Source of the DNA: Alistipes_A hominis
Lineage (GTDB): Bacteria > Bacteroidota > Bacteroidia > Bacteroidales > Rikenellaceae
Assembly: GCF_014288115.1 (NCBI RefSeq)
Contig: NZ_JACOOK010000003.1
Span: forward strand, 434,001-498,000
DNA length: 64,000 nt
Reading direction: 5' to 3'
Shown in pieces: positions 44,189 through 52,791 of the stretch. The first letter of the stretch is position 1. Each line of letters starts with the position of its first letter. The translations under genes and the position numbers were made by a program. The notes beneath the pieces were generated by a model. That model did no database searches and had not been told where the DNA came from. It saw nothing but the letters and a program-made list of their open reading frames with translations.

Positions 44189-45946
44189 TCAGCTCTTTTT
44201 GGCCAGCGAGAACAGGAATTCGAGTCCCCCTTCTTTCCGGTTTTTGGCCGAAATGCGTCCTTTGTGGTACAATACCGAGTTGCGGACGATCGACAGTCCG
44301 AGTCCCGATCCTCCGTTTTTGCGACTCCGACCTTCGTCGACCCGGTAGAAACGGACGAATATTTTTTCCAGATCGGCCTCCGGTACGCCGCAGCCGTTGT
44401 CGTGGAACGAGAAGTAGTAGAAATCGTCGTCCTCGGCGTATTGCTCGATCGTGATCGTGACGCCTTCGCCGGCGTAATTGACCGCATTGTCGGTCAGGTT
44501 CCAGAAGATCGAGTAAAGCAGCGTGTGGTTTCCTTCGACCGTCGTTCCGCGGCTGATGCGGTCGACGATCTGCACGCGGTGAGCGTCCAGCGTATTTTTA
44601 TGGTCGGCGATCACCTCTTCGACGACCTGTTTCAGGTCGACCGGTTTGCGCTCGAACAAGTCGGTCGCCTCTTCGATCTTGGTGATTAGCGCGACGTCGC
44701 GGATCAGGTCGGACAGTCTCAATGCCTGGGTATAAGCCCGGTCGAGAAAGAAGCGCTGTTTGTCCGGACTGATCTCGTGCTGTTGCAGCAGGGTTTCGAG
44801 GTATCCCCGGATGCTGGTGACGGGGGTTTTCAGTTCGTGCGCGATGTTGTTGGTCATCTCCTGTTTCAGCAGCCGATTTTTCTCCTGCGCGGTGATGTTA
44901 TCGAGCGTGATTTCGAAACTGTTGTCGTTGAAAATCAGTAGCCGGACGGCGAAATGACGGCCTTCCCGGGTAAGCTTGGTTTCGTAGATCGGGATCGAGG
45001 CCGACTGCGGGTTGACCGGCCGGTGCCGTTGCAGGAATTCGCGCAGGTCGCCGAAATCTTTGGCCCGGAGAATTGCGGTCGCGTCGGAGGTCGGTTCGTC
45101 GAGGATCGTGTTGAGGTGCTGTATGAAGTGCGAGTTCGCATAAATTTTGTCTCCGTCCGGCGAAAAGATGCAGATTCCCTCGTCCGAATAGTGGAAGTGG
45201 CGGATCAGTTTTTCACGTTCCGTATCGAGCAGGTTGCGGCTTTCGCGCAGCAGCCGGTAATTGGTGACGATGCGGTTGCCTATCTCGCCGAGTTCGGTAT
45301 CCGGGAATCTGACCTTGTCGAAATCGGGACGGTTGTTCTCGGTCGAGACCAGAAAGTCGCGCAATCCGCTGACCGCCTTGCCGAAACGGTCGGACAGGTA
45401 CAGCAACGAGATCAGCGCGACAAAGAAAAGCAGCAACATGAAATAAAGAAAGAAATCGTCCGCTTTCAGGCTCAGTTTCGCCGCGTTGTCGTAAGGCAGC
45501 GCCACCCGGACGAAATCGTTGCCGAACAGCCGCGCATAGTAATAATAAGTTTTTCCGGTGGTTGCCGAGTGCCGAATGTGGCTTCCGCCGCCGCGGATCA
45601 GCGCTTGGGCGATTTCGGGCCGCGACAGGTGGTTCTCGACGATCGGTTTTCCGTCGGAGCCGTTGTCGAACAGCACGTTGCCGCGCCGGTCGATGATGCT
45701 TATCCGCAGATCCCGGGGCAGCAGCGGCAGCAGGCTGTCAAGCCGGGACATCGAATCCGGAGCGGTCAGATGGTTTTCGGCGATGTATTTCGAGATCAGC
45801 GTCGCGTAAACGTCCATTCCCCGTTTGAACTCGTCGTTTCTGAAGGTTCGTTCGCGGTTTTGCTGGACGAAGACGACGATCGCCGCGAAAACGGCGAATA
45901 CGATCAGGAAGTAAAAAAACAGTTTTTTTCGATAGCTCAGGCGCAT
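44189..45946 (-). CDS. phoR: Phosphate-regulon sensor histidine kinase (PhoR-like)
   Basis: A 585-residue kinase; the start at 45946 (MRLSYRKKLF) gives a clean membrane anchor, while 45988 would overlap the response regulator gene. Transmembrane helices are at about 10-28 and 165-184, with a periplasmic domain between them. A HAMP/PAS-like part follows, then HisKA with H370 in NNIAHELKTPVTSI, then a HATPase domain with DNAVNYAGEG and GLGLSIVRN. It sits last in the pst-phoU-phoB operon, so it is most likely the PhoR that senses phosphate through the Pst system. Confidence 0.9.
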   Translation of the reverse strand: MRLSYRKKLFFYFLIVFAVFAAIVVFVQQNRERTFRNDEFKRGMDVYATLISKYIAENHLTAPDSMSRLDSLLPLLPRDLRISIIDRRGNVLFDNGSDGKPIVENHLSRPEIAQALIRGGGSHIRHSATTGKTYYYYARLFGNDFVRVALPYDNAAKLSLKADDFFLYFMLLLFFVALISLLYLSDRFGKAVSGLRDFLVSTENNRPDFDKVRFPDTELGEIGNRIVTNYRLLRESRNLLDTEREKLIRHFHYSDEGICIFSPDGDKIYANSHFIQHLNTILDEPTSDATAILRAKDFGDLREFLQRHRPVNPQSASIPIYETKLTREGRHFAVRLLIFNDNSFEITLDNITAQEKNRLLKQEMTNNIAHELKTPVTSIRGYLETLLQQHEISPDKQRFFLDRAYTQALRLSDLIRDVALITKIEEATDLFERKPVDLKQVVEEVIADHKNTLDAHRVQIVDRISRGTTVEGNHTLLYSIFWNLTDNAVNYAGEGVTITIEQYAEDDDFYYFSFHDNGCGVPEADLEKIFVRFYRVDEGRSRKNGGSGLGLSIVRNSVLYHKGRISAKNRKEGGLEFLFSLAKKS

Positions 45947-45965
45947 GGCGGTATCGGTTATCGGG

Positions 45966-46649
45966 TTAAAATTCGATGCAGTATCCATATCCGGAACGGT
46001 TCGTCAGGCGTTCGCCGAACGTTCCCAGTTTTTTACGCAGCCGTGTGATGTGCACGTCTACGGTGCGTTCGAGCACGTAGGACTCCTTTTTCCAGACGCG
46101 TTCGAGAATATCCTCCCGCGAAAAAACCTTGTTCGGAGTCCGCGCCAGCGTCATAAGGATTTCGAACTCCTTTTTGGTCAGCAGGATGTGTTCGTTGCCG
46201 AGCGTCGCGCTCTTGGTTTCGGGATCGATCGTCAGTTCGCCCAGTTCGATCGTACGGTTCGTATCGGCCGGCGCTGCGGCGCTCCGTTTCAGCACGGCCT
46301 TTACGCGGGCCGTCACTTCCTTGATCGAGAACGGTTTCGGAATGTAGTCGTCCCCTCCGAGGCTGAATCCGGTGAGCAGGTCGTTTTCGGTGTCCTTGGC
46401 CGTCAGGAAGACGATCGGAACTTGCAGTTTCTGCTCCTTGCGCACCTTTTCTGCCATCCGGAATCCCGACATCCCTTCCATCATCACGTCCAGCAGGATC
46501 AGGTCGTAGCCGTCCGGCAGCATTTTCAGGGCCTGCTCGGCCGATTCGGCCGTTTCGACGGCGAACCCTTCGCATTCGAGGTTGAAGCGCAGGATCTCGC
46601 ACAGATCCTGTTCGTCGTCCACGACCAGTATTTTCTCGCGTTTTGCCAT
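45966..46649 (-). CDS. phoB: Response regulator PhoB-like (OmpR family)
   Basis: A 227-residue regulator; the start at 46649 (MAKREKILVVDDEQ) is the natural one and upstream in-frame sequence is antisense noise within phoU. The receiver has D11-D12, phospho-acceptor D54 (LILLDVMMEG), T82 region (FLTAKDT) and K104 (YIPKPFS). The winged-helix DNA-binding domain is about 130-227, with LTKKEFEILMTLARTPNKVFSREDILERVW and VDVHITRLRKKLG. It is placed between phoU and phoR, fitting PhoB. A phased repeat upstream of pstS is a plausible target. Confidence 0.93.
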   Translation of the reverse strand: MAKREKILVVDDEQDLCEILRFNLECEGFAVETAESAEQALKMLPDGYDLILLDVMMEGMSGFRMAEKVRKEQKLQVPIVFLTAKDTENDLLTGFSLGGDDYIPKPFSIKEVTARVKAVLKRSAAAPADTNRTIELGELTIDPETKSATLGNEHILLTKKEFEILMTLARTPNKVFSREDILERVWKKESYVLERTVDVHITRLRKKLGTFGERLTNRSGYGYCIEF

Positions 46650-46651
46650 TT

Positions 46652-47335
46652 TTACAACAGGTTTTTGTCCGTGTGCTTGATGTCTTTCCCTTCGGTAACG
46701 AAAATCACCGCCTCGGCGATGTTCGTCGCCTGGTCGCCGATGCGTTCGAGGTTGTTCGCGATGCCGAAAACCGACAGCATCCCTTCCATCTCTTCGGCCG
46801 TCAGCGTCCGCTGGGTTCCCGTGCTTTTCAACTCGCCGGAAATCCGCCGCCACCATTCGTCCACGCGGTCGTCGCTGCGGATCACTTCGCGCGCCAGCCG
46901 TTCGTCGCTGCAGTTCATCGCAAAAATAACGTTTTTCACCATATCCGCCGCCAGGTCGAACATTTTGAGCAGTCCGTCGCTTTTGCGGCGGTACAGTCCG
47001 GTGCTGACGGCCGTGCCGCCGGTGAATTCGTAGACGTTGTGGATCAGGTCGCCGATGCGCTCCAGATTCGAGGTCGTATCGTAGCAGGCCATGATGATCC
47101 GCAGGTTCGAGGCGCGCGGCGCGTGCAGTACGATCACGTTGACCACTTCGTCGCGGATCGAGACTTCCAGGCCGTCGATCGCGCTTTCGTTGCGGTTCAG
47201 TTCGTCGCGCAGTTCGGCGGACGAATTTCCCGCGAGCAGTTGCCGGGTGATGGAGAGTTGTCTCAGGATGAGTTCGGTTAGCCGGTCGAACTGGTCGCCT
47301 ACCGGTTTTAAAACGGTGTCTTTCAATCGGTTCAT
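46652..47335 (-). CDS. phoU: Phosphate transport system regulatory protein PhoU
   Basis: A 227-residue all-helical protein with two PhoU three-helix repeats (about 15-105 and 115-215). Motifs are E/DxxxD-type metal sites such as DRVDEWWRR and NLERIGDLIHNVYEF, NNLERIGDQATNIAEAVIF (the repeated ERIGD marks the family). It links the Pst transporter to PhoR and damps the regulon when phosphate is ample. It lies between pstB and phoB with gaps of 13 and 2 nt. Confidence 0.95.
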   Translation of the reverse strand: MNRLKDTVLKPVGDQFDRLTELILRQLSITRQLLAGNSSAELRDELNRNESAIDGLEVSIRDEVVNVIVLHAPRASNLRIIMACYDTTSNLERIGDLIHNVYEFTGGTAVSTGLYRRKSDGLLKMFDLAADMVKNVIFAMNCSDERLAREVIRSDDRVDEWWRRISGELKSTGTQRTLTAEEMEGMLSVFGIANNLERIGDQATNIAEAVIFVTEGKDIKHTDKNLL

Positions 47336-47348
47336 AATAGGTGTGTTT

Positions 47349-48110
47349 TTATCCGAACTGGCCGGAGAGGTACTCTTCGGTCCGTTTGTCTTTCGGTGTG
47401 GTGAACAGGGTTTGCGTGCGGCCGGATTCGACCAGCTCGCCGAGGTACATAAACAGCGAGTAGTCCGAGATCCGCGCCGCCTGCGCCATATTGTGCGTTA
47501 CGATAACGATCGTGAACTCTTTTTTCAGTTCGAGCATCAGCTCTTCGACGCGGTGCGTCGCGATCGGGTCGAGCGCCGAGGTCGGTTCGTCCATCAGCAG
47601 CACTTCGGGTTTCAGCGCGATCGCGCGGGCGATGCACAGCCGTTGCTGCTGTCCGCCGGAGAGGAATCCTCCTTTGCGGAACAGCGAATCGCGCACTTCG
47701 CTCCAGAGTCCGACGCTCGTAAGGCTCGTTTCGACGATCTCGTCCTTCTGCGCTTTCGACAACCGGATGCCGTTCAGCTTGTATCCGGCCAGCACGTTGT
47801 CGTAAATGCTCATCGTCGGGAACGGGTTCGGCCGCTGGAACACCATGCCGGCCATCCGTCTCACCTCCATCGGATTCATTTTGAAGATATTTCGTTCGTC
47901 GAGCAGGATTTCGCCCGTCACGCGGATGTCCGGATAGAGCTCGTGCATACGGTTGATCGCCCGCAGCAGCGTGCTTTTACCGCAGCCCGACGGGCCCATG
48001 ATCGCCGTGATCGTCCGTTCGAGGATACCCGTCGTGACGTGTTTCACGGCCAGTTTCTCCGGAGTGTAGGCGACCGACAGGTCGTTTATTTGCAGTTTCA
48101 GATTTTCCAT
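47349..48110 (-). CDS. pstB: Phosphate ABC transporter ATP-binding protein
   Basis: A 253-residue ATPase that powers phosphate uptake at the inner membrane. Walker A is GPSGCGKSTLLRAINRM (about 37-53), signature LSGGQQQRLCIARA, Walker B LLMDEPTSALDP, and the H-loop is VIVTHNMAQAAR. The LRAINRMHELYP block after Walker A is characteristic of PstB. It overlaps the end of pstA by 13 nt. Confidence 0.97.
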   Translation of the reverse strand: MENLKLQINDLSVAYTPEKLAVKHVTTGILERTITAIMGPSGCGKSTLLRAINRMHELYPDIRVTGEILLDERNIFKMNPMEVRRMAGMVFQRPNPFPTMSIYDNVLAGYKLNGIRLSKAQKDEIVETSLTSVGLWSEVRDSLFRKGGFLSGGQQQRLCIARAIALKPEVLLMDEPTSALDPIATHRVEELMLELKKEFTIVIVTHNMAQAARISDYSLFMYLGELVESGRTQTLFTTPKDKRTEEYLSGQFG

Positions 48111-48976
48111 TTTGCAGCGATTCGTTTGGCAATGATATTCAGCAACAGCGTCAGGATCAGCAGCAGCAGCGAGCAGCCCCAGATCAGGTCGACGAGGTTC
48201 GGATCGTTGTAGAACTCCCAGATCAGCAGCGGAACGGCCGAAGTGGGGTGCAGCGGGTCGAAGTTCAGCGTTGCGCAGCCCAGCGCGGTCAGCATCAGCG
48301 GGGCGGTTTCGCCCATCGCCCGCGATACGGCCAGCAGGATGCCGGTGAACATCCCGCCGAAAGCCGACGGCACCAGAATACGCATCACGACCGAGCGGTA
48401 AGGCGCTCCGAGCGCCAGCCCGGCCTCTTTCAGCGGTGAGGGCAGCATATTCAGCGTCTCCTCGGTCGAGCGGACGATCAGCGGCAGCATGATTCCGGCA
48501 AGCGCCACGCTGCCGGCCAGCATCGAGTAACTGCCCAGCGGTACGACGATCCAGGCGTAGGCGATGATCCCGATCACGATCGACGGGGTGCCTTGCAGCA
48601 GTTCGGTCAGAAAACGTACGATGCCTGCGAACGCCGTTTTACGCTTTTCTGACAGGTAAACTCCTGCGAGAATCCCCGACGGGATCGCGATCAGCGCCGC
48701 GATCAGCGTCATCGACAGCGTGCCGAGGATGCCGTTCGCGATGCCTCCGGGGATCGACTCGCCGGCCGTTTTGGCCAGCATCGCGTCCAGCGTGCTCGGC
48801 GCGTTCTCGGTGAAGAACGACAGCGAGATCTGACGGTATCCCTTGCGTACCACTTCCCAGATAATCAGCAGCAGCGGGACGGCCGTGAGCAGTGAGAATC
48901 CGCAGACCACGTAGAAGAACGCCCGTTCTTTCGCCTTGCGGAACCGCGTCCGCGATTTAGGAACCGTTATCGTCAT
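48098..48976 (-). CDS. pstA: Phosphate ABC transporter permease PstA
   Basis: A 292-residue inner-membrane permease with six predicted helices. Typical PstA text: GGIANGILGTLSMTLIAALIAIPSGILAGVYLSE, LLQGTPSIVIGIIAYAWIV, and the EAA-like loop EAGLALGAPYRSVVMRILVPSAFGGMFTGILLAVSRAMGETAPLMLTA. It makes the channel with PstC. Gap to pstC is 2 nt. Confidence 0.96.
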   Translation of the reverse strand: MTITVPKSRTRFRKAKERAFFYVVCGFSLLTAVPLLLIIWEVVRKGYRQISLSFFTENAPSTLDAMLAKTAGESIPGGIANGILGTLSMTLIAALIAIPSGILAGVYLSEKRKTAFAGIVRFLTELLQGTPSIVIGIIAYAWIVVPLGSYSMLAGSVALAGIMLPLIVRSTEETLNMLPSPLKEAGLALGAPYRSVVMRILVPSAFGGMFTGILLAVSRAMGETAPLMLTALGCATLNFDPLHPTSAVPLLIWEFYNDPNLVDLIWGCSLLLLILTLLLNIIAKRIAAKWKI

Positions 48977-48978
48977 AG

Positions 48979-49845
48979 TTATCGGAATTTACGAAGAATG
49001 AGCCGCCCGATCAGGTTGATTACGGCGGTGATAATGAAAAGCAGCAGCCCGATGGCGACGAGCGAGCTGAGCTTCAGCCCGTCGGCCTCGCCGAACTGGT
49101 TGGCGATGACGCTGGCCATCGTGTTGCCGGTGGCGGTCAGGCCGGTCGGAATCAGGTTCGTGTTACCGATCAGCATCGTGACGGCCATCGTCTCGCCGAG
49201 CGCACGCCCGAGCGCCAGTACGTAACTGGCGAAAATACCCGACCCGGCGACCGGAAAGACGACGCGGCGGATCACGTCGAGCCGCGTTCCGCCGAGGCTG
49301 TACGCTCCTTCTTTCAGTTCGCGCGACACCATCGAGATAAACTCCGAACTGAGCGACGCGGCATACGGGATCACCATGATCGCCAGTACGACCGATGCGG
49401 TCAGGATGCCGAATCCCTGCGACGACAGTCCCAGGTCGACGATCACCGGCCGGATCACGTAGAATCCCCACAGCCCGTAGACGATCGACGGGATGCCGGC
49501 CAGCAGGTCGATCACCGTACCGATTATTTTCGCGATCCGCCGGCCCCGGAAATATTCGCCGGTGAAAAGGGCGACCGGCAGCGACAGCGGAAGGCAGAAC
49601 AGCATGGCCAGCAGCGAAGTCAGCACGGTCCCCGCGATGAACGGCAGCGCCCCGTAGCTTTCGGAGCCGGTCTTCGGGTTCCAGTCCGACGAGGCGATGA
49701 AGCGGAAAAAGCCGAAATGGTCGAACGCCGGCGCCGCTCCGCTGATCAGCGAGTAGAACATTCCCCCGCAGATCAGTATGATGGCGGCCGCCGCCGCCAG
49801 TAGCAGTCCTTTGAAAATACGGTCGCGTGCGGCTGTGCGGATCAT
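48979..49845 (-). CDS. pstC: Phosphate ABC transporter permease PstC
   Basis: A 288-residue permease partner of PstA with six helices. Diagnostic stretches are FIAGTVLTSLLAMLFCLPLSLPVALFTGEYF, IDLLAGIPSIVYGLWGFYVI and the EAA-like loop LKEGAYSLGGTRLDVIRRVVFPVAGSGIFASYVLALGRALGETMAVTMLIGN. Its start overlaps the pstS stop by one base. Confidence 0.96.
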   Translation of the reverse strand: MIRTAARDRIFKGLLLAAAAAIILICGGMFYSLISGAAPAFDHFGFFRFIASSDWNPKTGSESYGALPFIAGTVLTSLLAMLFCLPLSLPVALFTGEYFRGRRIAKIIGTVIDLLAGIPSIVYGLWGFYVIRPVIVDLGLSSQGFGILTASVVLAIMVIPYAASLSSEFISMVSRELKEGAYSLGGTRLDVIRRVVFPVAGSGIFASYVLALGRALGETMAVTMLIGNTNLIPTGLTATGNTMASVIANQFGEADGLKLSSLVAIGLLLFIITAVINLIGRLILRKFR

Positions 49846-50891
49846 TACTTCAGCAGTTTTTCTCCTTTATACGTAACTGTGCCCAGTTGTGCGCGCCCGT
49901 TGTTGATCACCTGTTGCGGCAGCGGGGCGTAATTGACCTTGCCGGCCAGATCCTGCGCTTGGCTGCCGAGCATCCATCCGAGCAAGTCGACGAGGGCTTC
50001 GCTCTGTTCGCGGGTGCGCTTGTCGTAGCCTTGTTCCTTGTACAGCAGAATCCACGTAAAGCAACTGATCGGGTAAGCGTCCGCCGCGTCCGGATCGGTA
50101 ATCATGCAACGCGTGTCGGTCGGCAGGTCGCCCGCGGCCGCTGCCGAGATGCTTTCGAGGGTCGGGTCGATGAAGCGACCCGCCTTGTTTTGCAGGCTCG
50201 CGTAGCTGATATGCTGTGCAAAAGCGTATTCCGACCCGATGTAGCCGACGGCCCCTTCGGTCTGGCTGACTGTCCCCGATATGCCGGGATTGCCTTTGGC
50301 GGCGAGGCCGGCCGGCCATTCGAGCGATTTGCCGGCCCCGATCGTCTCTTTCCATGCGGGGCTTACTTTTGTCAGGTAATCGCTGAATACGAAAGTCGTG
50401 CCGCTGCCGTCGGAACGGTATACCGGATGGATCTCCAGATCGGGAAGCTGTACGCCGGGGTTGATCCCGCGGATGCGGGCGTCGTTCCAGCGGGTAATTT
50501 TACCCAGGTAGATATCGGCCACCAGTTCGCCGGTCAGTTTCAATTTTTCCACGCCCGGCAGGTTGTAGGCCATTACCACGGCGCCCATGCAGGTCGGGAT
50601 GTGGATCACGCTGTCGGGCATCGCGGCCATTTCCGCATCGGTCAGGTAGGCGTCGCTGCCGGCGAAATCGACGATCCGGTCTTTCAGGCTGCGGATGCCG
50701 CCGCCGCTTCCGATACCGCCGTAGGAGACTTCCGCCGGAACGCTGTCGCGATAGGTCTTGAATGCAAGATTATAGTACGGCAGCGGGAACGTTGCGCCCG
50801 CGCCGGCCAGTTTTTCCCGGCCGCTCCCTTTCGGAGATTGTCCGCAGGCGGCCAGAACGGCGGCCAATGCGATGAGAATCAATTTTTTCAC
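49845..50891 (-). CDS. pstS: Phosphate-binding lipoprotein PstS
   Basis: A 348-residue substrate-binding lipoprotein (lipobox VLAAC, C16). The phosphate-binding segments are visible: AGATFPLPYYNL near the N-terminus, YGGIGSGGGIRSLKDRIVDFAGSD and YRSDGSGTTFVFSDYL. It captures inorganic phosphate in the periplasm and delivers it to PstCA. It is the first gene of the pstSCAB-phoU-phoB-phoR operon and has the phased repeat at 50942-50979 upstream. Confidence 0.96.
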   Translation of the reverse strand: MKKLILIALAAVLAACGQSPKGSGREKLAGAGATFPLPYYNLAFKTYRDSVPAEVSYGGIGSGGGIRSLKDRIVDFAGSDAYLTDAEMAAMPDSVIHIPTCMGAVVMAYNLPGVEKLKLTGELVADIYLGKITRWNDARIRGINPGVQLPDLEIHPVYRSDGSGTTFVFSDYLTKVSPAWKETIGAGKSLEWPAGLAAKGNPGISGTVSQTEGAVGYIGSEYAFAQHISYASLQNKAGRFIDPTLESISAAAAGDLPTDTRCMITDPDAADAYPISCFTWILLYKEQGYDKRTREQSEALVDLLGWMLGSQAQDLAGKVNYAPLPQQVINNGRAQLGTVTYKGEKLLK

Positions 50892-50941
50892 TTCTCGAAA
50901 TTTTAGTCGTTAAATTGATGTTGCAATATTAGGGGTTTGTT

Positions 50942-50979
50942 GTTACGCTCCCGTTAAGCGATTGTTACGAAACGGTTAC
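50942..50979 (-). promoter_or_regulatory. Candidate PhoB-binding array upstream of pstS (four 11-bp-phased repeats)
   Basis: On the minus strand the pentamers GTAAC, GTAAC, TTAAC, GTAAC occur at plus-strand positions 50975-50979, 50964-50968, 50953-50957 and 50942-50946, exactly 11 bp apart. PhoB-type regulators bind tandem direct repeats with an 11-bp period. A weak -7 element TAATATTG lies at 50924-50931, with the array where a -33 element would be, as expected for an activated promoter. The rest of 50892-51116 holds nothing else I can name. Confidence 0.6.
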
Positions 50980-51116
50980 TTTGCGAAACGCCCTTTTTAC
51001 GGCACTCTTTTCTAAGGCGTTGGTAATGCAAGGAACGGACCTCGGTTGACGGTTTTAGGTATCGGGGCTCTCTTTTTTCGCTTTTTCTGGGTATTTTTCC
51101 GCCGGGGCCGGTTTGC

Positions 51117-51124
51117 TACTTTTG
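51117..51124 (+). promoter_or_regulatory. -7 element (TACTTTTG) for the flavodoxin cluster
   Basis: A perfect TAnnTTTG match, 26 nt before the ATG at 51150. No TTG at -33 distance. Confidence 0.45.
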
Positions 51125-51149
51125 CATCAAACGAAAAACAAATTTGGAA

Positions 51150-51650
51150 ATGAAAGGAATATTTTACGGAAGCACTACCGGGACTACCGGTTCTTTGGCC
51201 GGCCGCATCGCGGAGGAGTTGGGAATCGCCGCGGCGGACGTGCACGATGTGGCCGGCGCGGCGGCGGATGCGGTTCAGCGTTACGATTGCCTGCTGCTGG
51301 GCTCCTCCACATGGGGATGCGGGGAGTTGCAGGACGATTGGTTCGGTTTTCTGGAAGGGCTCAAAGGGCAGGATCTGTCCGGGAAGAGCGTGGCACTGTT
51401 CGGATGCGGCGACAGCAGCATGTATCCCGATACGTTCTGCGACGCCGTCGGGATTCTGCGCGAGGAGCTCGCCGGGACGGGATGTCGGTTCGTCGGAGCC
51501 TACGCGCCGCAGAACTATTCCGTTACCGATTCGAAAGTGTGCGAGGACGGAAAGTTCGTCGGATTGGCTATCGACGAGGCGGACTCGGAAGCCGTTTCGT
51601 CGGAACACCTGAAGCAATGGATCGCGGTACTGAAAGAGGAAGGGGTATGA
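51150..51650 (+). CDS. Flavodoxin
   Basis: A 166-residue FMN protein. The phosphate-binding loop is GIFYGSTTGTTGSLAGRIAEEL (residues 3-24). The FMN-stacking loops are STWGCGELQDDWFGFL and FGCGDSSMYPDTFCDAVG. The size fits a long-chain flavodoxin. It carries electrons at low potential in the cytoplasm, standing in for ferredoxin under iron shortage or stress. ATG 51150 is preferred over an in-frame TTG at 51144. It starts a four-gene cluster; the next start overlaps its stop codon (ATGA). Confidence 0.95.
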   Translation: MKGIFYGSTTGTTGSLAGRIAEELGIAAADVHDVAGAAADAVQRYDCLLLGSSTWGCGELQDDWFGFLEGLKGQDLSGKSVALFGCGDSSMYPDTFCDAVGILREELAGTGCRFVGAYAPQNYSVTDSKVCEDGKFVGLAIDEADSEAVSSEHLKQWIAVLKEEGV

Positions 51651-52006
51651 GCGAACAGGATTACGTCCGTTTCGGCGAACTGAAAATCTTCATGCACCAG
51701 ATTTACGAATTCAAGAAAGGAGTTCGGAATCTGGTGCTCTGCACGATGTGCCCGACCTGCGCCGCGCTGGTGGCAGAACGGCTTCGGGGGCAGCGGATCG
51801 AGTACCTGATTCAGGAAGTGACGGACAATAAAGTGAACCTTTATTTCGGAAAACGCGCCTGTTTGGATGCGGTGCGGGCCTTTATCGACAAGCCGCTGAA
51901 CCGGCTCACCCCGGAGCAGGATTTCATGCTGGGGGCCATGCTCGGTTACGATATCATCCAGCAGTGCGAACGCTTTTGCCGGCAGCGGAGCCGGTTCGCC
52001 CTATGA
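51647..52006 (+). CDS. DUF2023 family protein
   Basis: A 119-residue small soluble protein. The start at 51647 overlaps the flavodoxin stop in ATGA; sequence further upstream in this frame is the shadow of flavodoxin. The N-terminal part has LVLCTMCPTCAAL with cysteines C32, C35 and C38. DUF2023 is typically encoded beside a flavodoxin in Bacteroidota. The cysteine set could bind a metal or act in redox, but the function is unknown. Confidence 0.8.
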   Translation: MSEQDYVRFGELKIFMHQIYEFKKGVRNLVLCTMCPTCAALVAERLRGQRIEYLIQEVTDNKVNLYFGKRACLDAVRAFIDKPLNRLTPEQDFMLGAMLGYDIIQQCERFCRQRSRFAL

Positions 52007-52095
52007 CCGGCGGAGGCGGCGTGCCGGACTTCGCGTTTCCGGAGAAAAACGCTATCTTTACGCCGAATGCTCCCATCCGTCAAAAGACTCATGCC

Positions 52096-52791
52096 ATGTA
52101 CAGACTCAGTCAATATAAGGAAACCGACAAAATGGGCGACCTGATCTGTGAAAACTATCCGATTCTTCTGGTAGTTAGCAGGTTCGGTATTTCGCTCGGG
52201 TTCGGCGACAAGGATATCGCGCAGGTGTGCGCGGACAACGGGGTCGATACGCCGACTTTTCTGGCCGTCGTGAACCTGCTGTTGGACGAGGACGAATCAG
52301 CCGCTCCGGCCGATGCTCCGCTGTCGGTCGGAGCGCTCGTACGGTACTTGCAGAATTCGCACGCCTATTTCCTGGATTTTCGTCTGCCGGTGATCCGCCG
52401 CGAACTGGCCGATGCGCTCGGCAGCGATCACGGCGACGTTTCGTTCGCCGTGCTCCGTTTTTTCGATGAATATGCGGCTGAGGTGCGCAGGCACATGCTT
52501 TACGAAGAAGAGAAAGTTTTTCCTTATGTCCGTTCTTTGCTCGAAGGGCGTAAGAAGGGACGGTACAGGATCGATATTTTCCGGAGACAGCACGATCAGG
52601 TGGAGGCCCGGCTGACGGAGTTGAAGAACATCCTGATCCGCTACTATCCGGGCAGCGGCAGCAACGAACTCAACAGCGCGTTGTTCGATATTTTTTCGTG
52701 CGAGCGCGACCTGGCTTCGCACAATCGGATCGAAGACCACCTGTTCGTTCCGGCGGTCGTGGAACTGGAGCGTAAAAACGGTTCGCAATGA
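52096..52791 (+). CDS. Hemerythrin-like di-iron protein (RIC/ScdA-related)
   Basis: A 231-residue protein; the start at 52096 (MYRLSQYKET) follows a 90-nt gap, and longer sequence in frame is not protein-like. Residues 13-63 resemble the ScdA N-terminal domain (ICENYPILLVVSRFGI), but the cysteine pair usual there is missing (SLGFGDK instead). The hemerythrin-type helices carry H89, H133 with E137 or E138, H166, H209, E213 and H215, enough for a di-iron site. It resembles proteins that repair Fe-S clusters after nitric oxide or peroxide damage. It shares four bases with the LuxR regulator gene (52788-52791). Confidence 0.75.
   Translation: MYRLSQYKETDKMGDLICENYPILLVVSRFGISLGFGDKDIAQVCADNGVDTPTFLAVVNLLLDEDESAAPADAPLSVGALVRYLQNSHAYFLDFRLPVIRRELADALGSDHGDVSFAVLRFFDEYAAEVRRHMLYEEEKVFPYVRSLLEGRKKGRYRIDIFRRQHDQVEARLTELKNILIRYYPGSGSNELNSALFDIFSCERDLASHNRIEDHLFVPAVVELERKNGSQ

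Noticed and set aside
51012..51617. 201-codon minus-strand frame over the flavodoxin gene
   Set aside because: The flavodoxin on the plus strand has full FMN-binding motifs; the antisense frame shows none and is a shadow.
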